A DNA stretch of 12,528 nucleotides from contig JADJPH010000106.1 in the NCBI GenBank assembly GCA_016713335.1, forward strand, positions 1 through 12,528. Reading direction: 5' to 3'. This document shows positions 7,142 to 12,528 of the stretch, piece after piece; within the stretch, counting starts at the first letter, position 1, and every line of letters starts with the position of its first letter. A program made the position numbers and the translations under genes. This DNA comes from Candidatus Fredericiella danica (GTDB lineage Bacteria; Chloroflexota; Anaerolineae; Caldilineales; Caldilineaceae). The notes under the pieces were generated by a model. The model worked only from the letters and a program-made list of their open reading frames with translations. It was not told where the DNA came from and searched no databases.

Positions 7142-8123
7142 TCAGGCCAGTGGGTCAATCAGCACTTTGAGCACGCCCTTCTGCCCGGCAAGCGCCAGCG
7201 CGTCGACGCCACTACGGAGCGGATAGCGGGCATGAATCAGTGGTCCCACCGCAACGGAACGGTTCGCAAGCGCACCAATTGCACGTGGAAACGGACCGCA
7301 GCGGCTTCCCAGCAGGGTCAATTCATCCACGACCAACTGGCTGATATCAAATTCATTCAGTTGGTCGGCAAAAGTGCTCTTCAGCACGACCGTGCCGGCG
7401 GGCCGGACAAGCGCAAGCGCCGTGGGCAAGCCCGCAACCGCCCCGGTTACTTCCACTACGACGTCGGCAGGCGACCTCGCAAGTTGGGCCAGAAGTTCCG
7501 GCGTCGAAAGCGCCGTCTGTTTGACCCCAGCAGCACGCAACAGGGCCAGTTTGTCGGGACTATGGCCAATCACGGTTAAGTCACAGCCCGTCTGTGCGAT
7601 CACCTGGGCGCACAAAATACCTAATCGGCCGTCCCCTTGCACAAAACGCGCATCTGTGGCGTGATCTTGACCTGTTCCAGTATCTGAAAAGCCGCCGCCA
7701 GCGGTTCGATGAACACCGCCTCTTCATTCGAGATCGTGTCAGGCAGAGGATGCAGGTTGGCGACCGGCAGCACCAGATATTCGGCAAAGGCGCCGTCATG
7801 GCCGTTGATCCCAACCGCACTGCGCTTGCGACAATGCTTTTCAAGGCCGCGGTGGCAGAGGTCACAATCGCCACAGCCGATGTTAATCTCGCCGGCGACT
7901 CGATTCCCGAGCCAGGTAGGGTTTCCCGGCGCATCCACAACCTCGGCTACAAATTCATGCCCCAGCACGCCACGGTAGCCCCATGATAGCCACGCGCCAC
8001 CAGGTCAGTGGCGCAGACGCCAGCCAACAAGATTCGCAGCAGCGCCTCTCCCTGCTTGGGGCGAGGCTTGGGGTAGTCGCGCCGCACGACTGGCCCAGTG
8101 TCTGTCAATATCAACGCCAGCAT
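7142..8123 (-). CDS. Zinc-type medium-chain alcohol dehydrogenase (two apparent frameshifts)
   Basis: Three frames join into one 327-residue medium-chain dehydrogenase. The N-terminal frame (from ATG 8123, MLALILTDTGPVV) carries the catalytic Cys37 in AGVCATD. A missing base in a G run near 7976-7980 leads to GYRGVLGHEF with His56-Glu57. This segment holds the structural zinc site GCGDCDLCHRGLEKHC (Cys84, 87, 90, 98) and FIEPLAAA with Glu140. A second missing G near 7640 (VL-VQGDGRLG) leads to the Rossmann nucleotide loop GDGRLG (164-169) and the rest. After adding two bases the length is exactly a multiple of three. The alcohol or polyol substrate is unknown; NAD(P) use is expected from the fold. 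It is the first gene after the secDF terminator, with rluB 27 nt downstream, so it may head the operon. I found only weak promoter candidates upstream. Confidence 0.85.
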
Positions 8124-8200
8124 ATGTTCATGCCCCACGTCGCCCCCTCTTATTATGTAGTTCACAATCAAAATTGCGGCGTAATCGGGCAGAGTCGCCG

Positions 8201-8233
8201 AAAAAGAACGGCGAAGCTGACGCTCCGCCGTTC
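8201..8233 (-). terminator. Intrinsic terminator of secD-secF
   Basis: On the minus strand GAACGGCG ... CGCCGTTC pair (8 bp). The stem extends through one G-U pair and AGC/GCT to a 4-nt loop, giving about 12 bp in all, and is followed directly by TTTTT (8201-8205). It begins 17 nt past the secF stop. The plus strand has no T run after the stem, so it works in one direction only. Confidence 0.85.
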
Positions 8234-8250
8234 CATTGAGTCGTGGCATG

Positions 8251-9198
8251 TCACGCCGCAGCCGGACGTTCGTTTCCAGTCGCTGCTGGCTTCGGCTTAC
8301 GGTAAAGCAACTGCTTCTCCTCCCATGCCACAAGCAGCGGCATAGCAGTGAAGATCGAGCTGTACATCCCCGATGCAAAACCGACGATCAGCGTCGCCAC
8401 AAACTGTTCGAGTGTCGCACCCCTAGCACCAGGAGTGCGACGAGCACAAGCAGCGGTCACCTGCGTGGCGATGGAGCGATTTGCAGTCTCCAGAATGCTG
8501 CGATCCGCAACACTTGCCAGCCGTTCGCCACGATACCGGCGCAGATTTTCACGCAGACGATCGAACACGACGACAGTGTCCGTCATACTGAAACCGATGA
8601 CCGTAAGAATGGCAGTAAGCGTCAAGGCGTCAAATTCCCAACCGGCAATCAAGTTCATGATGGCAATGAAGGTGATGACGACCAAAACGTCGTGGATCAG
8701 GGCAACAACAGCCGTGGTGCCATAGCGGAAAGGATGTGGCACCTGGCGGAAGGCCCAGGCAATGTAGAGCAGGATCAAGGCCGAAGCGATAGCCACGGCG
8801 ATTACGGCTGCCCGGCTTGTTTCCAGCGCCAATGGTTGGGCCAAGACTGCGGTAGGGGAGAGTTCTTCCCATGCGCCAAACTTGGTCTCCAGCACCTGCT
8901 TGAGCTGCTCTTTCTGAGCGGCATCCACCGGCTTCAACTTTACTTCGACGCTTTGATTGTCGTTGAATGAGAAGGCGGCAGTGTCAGGGAAGCCCGCATC
9001 AACAAAGATCTGGCGTACATCCCCCGGCTCAACCGGTTCAGCAAAACGCATGTCCCAGACTGTGCCGCCCGTAAAGTCGATGCTCAAGGGCAGCACCGAA
9101 CCGGTGGTGGCGAACGACCAGATCATGAAAAGGATGCCTGGTAAGATAAGAATCAAAGATATGGCGAACCACAAGTTACGCTTTTCAACGATTTGCAT
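8251..9198 (-). CDS. secF: Protein translocase subunit SecF (compensating frameshift pair inside)
   Basis: SecF is an inner-membrane RND-type partner of SecD that uses the proton gradient to aid late steps of Sec export. The frame is open throughout (315 residues). Visible are the first membrane segment (about 10-31), the SecF signature SIDFTGG (39-45), a periplasmic domain to about 115, then membrane segments including LTAILTVIGFSMTDTVVVFDRLRENLR, and the late GATLEQFVATLIVGFASGMYSSIFTAMPLLVAWE. One oddity: between SIATQVTA and GATLEQF the frame reads a basic ACARRTPGAR stretch where a membrane helix belongs. The neighbouring frame there (about 8420-8456) reads LLVLVALLVLG, so two compensating indels have replaced about 12 residues. 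ATG 9198 has GGGAG 7 nt upstream and lies 13 nt after the secD stop. Confidence 0.93.
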   Translation of the reverse strand: MQIVEKRNLWFAISLILILPGILFMIWSFATTGSVLPLSIDFTGGTVWDMRFAEPVEPGDVRQIFVDAGFPDTAAFSFNDNQSVEVKLKPVDAAQKEQLKQVLETKFGAWEELSPTAVLAQPLALETSRAAVIAVAIASALILLYIAWAFRQVPHPFRYGTTAVVALIHDVLVVITFIAIMNLIAGWEFDALTLTAILTVIGFSMTDTVVVFDRLRENLRRYRGERLASVADRSILETANRSIATQVTAACARRTPGARGATLEQFVATLIVGFASGMYSSIFTAMPLLVAWEEKQLLYRKPKPAATGNERPAAA

Positions 9199-9211
9199 GG
9201 CGAGCTCCCGA

Positions 9212-10608
9212 TTAATAACCCACGATGGCGTGAGCAGTCTCGCTCTGCATCTTGGCGCCTAACAGGGCACGCATCAAGACACGGGTCACGAACACCGCCG
9301 TGAATAGTGACATTAACACACCGATGATCAGGGTCAATGCGTACCCTTCACGATGCTGGCGCCGAACGTGTTGCCAAACGTGAAGAGCACCACGCAACTG
9401 ATAATGGTGGTGACGTGGCTGTCGAGAATCGCAGACCAAGCTCGGCTGAAACCGGTCTCGATCGCCAACCGCGGCGAGCGCCCCGCCCGCAACTCTTCTT
9501 TGGTGCGTTCGAAGATCAAAATATTGGCATCGACTGCCATGCCGATTGACAAAATGAAGCCGGCAATACCTGCGAGTGTCAAGGTAACCGGCACCAATTT
9601 GTAGATGGCCAGGTTGAACAAAATGTAGAGGAGCAGGGCGACGTTGGCAATCAATCCCGGAATCCGGTACACGATCACCATGAAGACGGCCACGGCGATG
9701 ACGCCAATTAGACCGGCCATCAGGCTGCTGTTGATCGAATCCTGACCAAGTGAGGCGCCAATTGTGCGGATATCAACCACCTTCAGCGGCACCGGCAATG
9801 CACCGTACTGCATCTGCACGGCCAGGGACGATGCCTCATCTTCCGTAAACTGACCGGTAATCACCCCTGATCCTGGATCGCCGCATTGATGACCGGCGCC
9901 GAAAGCACTTGACCATCTAACACAATGGCCATCTGGTCGCCAATGTGCTGGCCTGTGTACTGAAAGAACTGTTCACTACCGGGGCCTGTCAAAGAAACGC
10001 GATTTCCATAGCCCAACGTCGTTGGTCTTGGCAATCGCTTGCTTCAGCACATCGCCCGTCATCGCCGTCTGGAACACTTGATCCGGATATGGAATCAATG
10101 GCGCCACATCGGCCCCTGTACTCGCAGCGGCAGCCTCTTGCGCCCGCTGCACTGCGTCAAGCCGGTTCGTCGTGTTGATGATCATTTCCCTGTTCAAGCT
10201 GAAATCCCCGGGGTCGACAAATTCTAGTTGTCCGGTCGAACGAATGGTATCAATCGCGGTCGGCGTCCTTTGACGCCGGGTAGTTCCGGCGATGATGCGG
10301 GTTTCGCCCCTGCTTTTGGACGACGGCCTCCAGCAACGCCCAGCCCATTGGCGCGGTTCTCAACGATCCGCTTTGCCGTATCCATGGAGCCGGAATCCGG
10401 CGCCGGTGCGCCAGCCAGCACATCAGCCTCAAGCATCACTTGCGTGCCGCCCTGAAAGATCCAGCCCCAACTTCAAACCTGCTGGGTTGCTGGCGCCACC
10501 GCTTGCTTCAGATCGTGCCAGCCACCCGGGTTTGGGCAACGGCAGCAATGTAAGTGCTAGTGCGACAAGGATTAATATGAATACCAACCAAATATTGTTA
10601 TTTCGCAT
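9212..10608 (-). CDS. secD: Protein translocase subunit SecD (about nine apparent frameshifts)
   Basis: The gene starts at ATG 10608 with MRNNNIWLVFILILVALALT, an N-terminal membrane anchor. After the first indel it reads LGLDLQGGTQVMLEADVLAG, the SecD signature. Further pieces in alternating frames are VENRANGLGVA, EAVVQKQG, ELPGV, KDADR, then TIRSTGQLEFVDPGDF, a P1-domain stretch to about 10000, TGPGSEQF, DGQVLSAPVINAAIQDQG, and from 9864 a long clean part with GLIGVIAVAVFMVIVYR and LTLAGIAGFILSIGMAVDANILIFER, the conserved fourth-to-fifth membrane segment region. The last frame gives KGYALTLIIGVLMSLFTAVFVTRVLMRALLG. The reconstructed length, about 465 residues, is normal. Several indels are single-base changes in short G or A runs, so the gene is probably intact in the organism. 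It is followed by secF after 13 nt. Confidence 0.92.
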
Positions 10609-10699
10609 GACTCTTCGACTCCAACGCCAGATAACCACCGGCTGGTAAACGATCGGATGGATTGCAGATTCCCCAAGGGGCTAAGCGTACAACCGGCCT

Positions 10700-10729
10700 A
10701 TTATACTCAACATGCAAATCACAAGCCAA
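10700..10729 (-). promoter_or_regulatory. Sigma70-type promoter for secD-secF
   Basis: On the minus strand a perfect -10 box TATAAT (10705-10700) lies 18 nt after TTGGCT (10729-10724), which matches four of six -35 bases. It gives a leader of about 85-90 nt before the secD ATG. Strength and sigma factor are inferred from consensus only. Confidence 0.55.
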
Positions 10730-10751
10730 AACAATCAATGCGTGTTTCAGC

Positions 10752-10780
10752 TTCCATTCAGCGCAGGAATCGGCTACAAT
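10752..10780 (+). promoter_or_regulatory. Candidate promoter for the glutamate dehydrogenase gene
   Basis: TACAAT (10775-10780) matches five of six -10 bases. TTCCAT (10752-10757), three of six, lies at the ideal 17-nt spacing. The palindrome at 10785-10802 follows directly, so transcription would start inside or beside it. Confidence 0.4.
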
Positions 10781-10784
10781 GAAG

Positions 10785-10802
10785 TCGGTGACCGATTCGG
10801 TC
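10785..10802 (+). promoter_or_regulatory. Nested palindrome, possible operator
   Basis: The sequence reads TCGGT-G-ACCGA-T-TCGGTC: three copies of one pentamer in alternating orientation. The right pair extends to a perfect 6-bp inverted repeat (GACCGA-T-TCGGTC). Its place just downstream of the -10 box suits a repressor site, or a small leader hairpin. Which protein would bind it is unknown. Confidence 0.35.
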
Positions 10803-10840
10803 CAATTACAATTAGGTAAAAAGTGAATAAGGAGTTTTCA

Positions 10841-12265
10841 ATGGCGAAAAACAAAGAGTTGCTCCCCACCGGTTCAACGGCGATCGGACCCAGCGCCAAC
10901 GGCGCTGGAAACTCACGAGACGTAGGGTGGCTCGACTTCTCCACGGAACGATTGCGCCGCCGGCGCCAGACGCCCCACCGACAAACATCACCCGCTCGGT
11001 GACACGCCGTACGATCCCCCAGCGGCCCCACAATGCGAGCGCCTATGCCGTGGCGCTGGGACAGTTGAATCGCGTGGCAGACTTCATGGATCTCGACGAC
11101 GATATGCGTCTGCCTGCGCACCTGCCAGCGCAGATTGATCATTACTTCCTGTCCAAATGGACGACGGCAAGGTGCGCATGTTCTACCAGGTTCCGCGTGC
11201 ACCACAATGCAGCAAAGGGGACCGGTCAAAGGCGGCATCCGCTATCACCAGGACGTCGCGCTGGATTGAATGCCGCGCCCTGGCGTGTGGATGACCTGGA
11301 AATGCGCCCGATGAATTTGCCCTATGGGGGCGCAAAGAGGCCAGTGTCATCGTCGACCGGCGGAGTTGAGCAAGCACGAACTGGAAGCAGCGCCAGTACA
11401 TCACCGAAAATCAGCCCGCTGATCGGACCGGGGCGACATCCCGGCGCCGCGTCGCGCAGCGCGCAGGTGATGGCGTGGATCATGAACACCTACTCCATGC
11501 ATGTCGGTCCTCAGTGCCGCAGTCGTCACCGGCAAGCCGTGTCGGCGGCACGGTGAGAGGGCATCAATCCGGCCACCGGTTGGGCGTCACTTTACATCCG
11601 CGCGCCGTCATGACAGCGCATGGGCCGCAGCCTGGACGACGTCGCGGTGCAAGGGTTCGGCAACGTGGGCAGTTGGACGGCACCCGTGCACGGAAGGAGC
11701 TTGCATCGTGGCGATCGGTGACAAATATGGCGGACCCTATAATGCCCGCGGGATCGTGCGCAGCCTGCAGCGCCGTAGCCGACGGAGACCAGGCGGTGTT
11801 GTTGGCTACAATGCTTCCGGATCGACTGACCAACGAAGAAAGTGCTGACGCTCAACGTCCGATGTGCTCGTCGCCCTGCGCTGGAAGGCCAGATTACCGG
11901 TACGCGTCCACAAAGTCGCGCCACGGTGGCGCAGAAGGCGCCAATGGGCCGGTCACGCCGGAGGCAGATGAAATTCTGGCCGATCAGGGGCACGCTTGTG
12001 ATCCCAGACATCATCTGCAACGCCCCGGGCGCCGTTGTTTCCTACTTTGAGTGGGTGCAGGGACTCCCAATCCTTCTTCTGGGATGAAAATGAAGTGCGC
12101 AAGCGAATGGAAAGCAAACTGCTGAACAACCTGGAAGCCGTCATCGCCCCCCCAGCGCAAAATTGCACGATGCCCGCCGCCTATATCATCGCCATCGAAC
12201 CCGGATCGAAGAAGCCGTACGCCTCACTGGCTTTACCCCTGAAATACCGTCATTTTGGGAAATAG
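10841..12265 (+). pseudogene. gdhA: NAD(P)-dependent glutamate dehydrogenase, heavily frameshifted (probably sequence errors)
   Basis: Glutamate dehydrogenase interconverts glutamate with 2-oxoglutarate and ammonia in the cytoplasm. ATG 10841 has an excellent AAGGAG 6 nt upstream. Conserved pieces follow in the expected order but in alternating frames: NASAYAVALGQLNRVADFMDLDDD, MDDGKVRMF, FRVHHNAAKG, VKGGIRYHQDVALD, MNLPYGGAK (catalytic-lysine region), ISPLIGPG, AQVMAWIMNTYSMHVG, AVVTGKP, VAVQGFGNVGSWT (Rossmann loop), VAIGDKYGG, GVVGYNASGSTD, EGANGPVTPEADEILADQG, LVIPDIICNA, SYFEWVQG, FFWDENEVRKRMESKLLNNLEAVIA, and RIEEAVRLTGF. At least fifteen indels are needed to join them. Because motifs survive nearly perfectly, I think the living gene is intact and the sequence here is poor. 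The N-terminal ~60 residues before NASAY cannot be assigned to one frame and look longer than usual. The stop near 12263-12265 is uncertain by one frame, but it lies just before a terminator. Confidence 0.88.
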
Positions 12266-12277
12266 CAGACGACCCAG

Positions 12278-12317
12278 GCACGAGGCGCCCACAGGTGGAA
12301 CGCCTCGTGCTTTTTTT
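12278..12317 (+). terminator. Intrinsic terminator after gdhA
   Basis: GCACGAGGCG (12278-12287) and CGCCTCGTGC (12301-12310) form a perfect 10-bp stem with a 13-nt loop, followed directly by seven T (12311-12317). It lies 12 nt after the proposed gdhA stop. Confidence 0.93.
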
Positions 12318-12436
12318 AATGGATGAAGACCAGTTGCACCAACCGCTGGCACCGTTCCTCTCCCCATCGCGCCTCCCTTCGTTTGCCTCCAGCCCCCATC
12401 CGCCTCCTCGTGATTCTATGAGGTCCTGATCTACGC

Positions 12437-12528
12437 ATGAAAACTAATCTGGTCGCTGATCAGCGCCGTGCTCCTCTACGTCGTGCTGGCCCTGTGGAGC
12501 GATCTGCCGATCTGGTTGCAGCGCTAAA
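12437..12528 (+). CDS. Start of a putative membrane protein, cut by the right edge and frameshifted
   Basis: ATG 12437 is followed by an A4 run. Removing one A gives MKLIWSLISAVLLYVVLALW and then SDLPIWLQR before a TAA at 12525-12527; without the change the frame reads an unconvincing polar peptide. The corrected N-terminus looks like a first membrane helix, such as those opening lysylphosphatidylglycerol synthase/flippase-type proteins, but this is a guess from about 30 residues. Given the many indels nearby, the terminal TAA may also be an artefact. The stretch between the gdhA terminator and this start (12318-12436) shows nothing recognisable beyond an AGG about 14 nt before the ATG. Confidence 0.35.
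   Translation, partial: MKTNLVADQRRAPLRRAGPVERSADLVAAL

Larger units (their letters stand above)
10609..10840. other. Divergent intergenic region between secD and gdhA
   Basis: This 232-nt AT-richer stretch holds promoters facing both ways and a nested palindrome (each listed separately). The roughly 90-nt secD leader also contains CCCCTTGGGG, a short self-complementary box. No small open reading frame with a good ribosome binding site and no RNA gene was seen. Confidence 0.7.

Noticed and set aside
10774..11238. A 154-codon minus-strand open frame over the gdhA promoter and 5' end
   Set aside because: Antisense to the recognisable gdhA pieces and to the ribosome binding site; no family resemblance.
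10841..12265. gdhA as a decayed biological pseudogene
   Set aside because: Conserved motifs are almost unmutated between the indels, the promoter, ribosome binding site and terminator are intact, and the same homopolymer-type indels hit the neighbouring secD. Sequence error explains it better, though reads are needed to settle it.

Overview
The window looks like a chromosomal segment of a GC-rich bacterium, most likely a member of the Chloroflexota (Caldilinea/Anaerolineae-like). The pointers are the style of the secreted protein at the left edge (Ig/cadherin-like repeats ending in a short 'FLP...R' tail), a B12-binding radical SAM protein of the CUAEP/CCAEP-tail type, and the overall gene content. 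The assignment is inferred from protein style only; there is no rRNA or other phylogenetic marker.

Layout. 1-1041 (+): C-terminal part of a secreted or surface protein, cut by the left edge. 1065-2545 (-): radical SAM protein whose apparent stop is an in-frame UGA in a Cys-Sec-Ala-Glu-Pro tail, followed by a good bacterial SECIS-like hairpin; the gene also carries an ~81-nt palindrome-containing insert between its two domains. 2576-3142 (-): pRiA4b ORF-3 family protein. 3224-8123 (-): a compact run transcribed right to left, comprising a zinc-type alcohol dehydrogenase, an RsuA/RluB-type pseudouridine synthase, cytidylate kinase, and E1 alpha and E1 beta of a 2-oxoacid dehydrogenase. Gaps are 27 nt or less, and there are two overlaps (8 and 7 nt). 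8201-10729 (-): a self-contained secD-secF unit with a recognisable promoter and a strong intrinsic terminator. 10609-10840: divergent promoter region. 10841-12265 (+): a glutamate dehydrogenase gene broken into many frames, ending in an intrinsic terminator. 12437-12528 (+): start of a putative membrane protein, cut by the right edge.

The frameshifts form a gradient. The left 7 kb has one, the dehydrogenase has two, secF a compensating pair, secD about nine, and the glutamate dehydrogenase at least fifteen. Many are single-base changes in short homopolymers (mostly G runs), and conserved motifs survive in alternating frames. This looks like sequencing or consensus error growing toward the right side rather than biological decay, so broken genes are described here as one gene each.

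Functionally the window mixes housekeeping genes (protein export, rRNA modification, nucleotide metabolism, 2-oxoacid oxidation, glutamate/ammonia metabolism) with one notable accessory protein, the probable selenocysteine-containing radical SAM enzyme. No tRNA, rRNA, CRISPR array or insertion sequence was seen.
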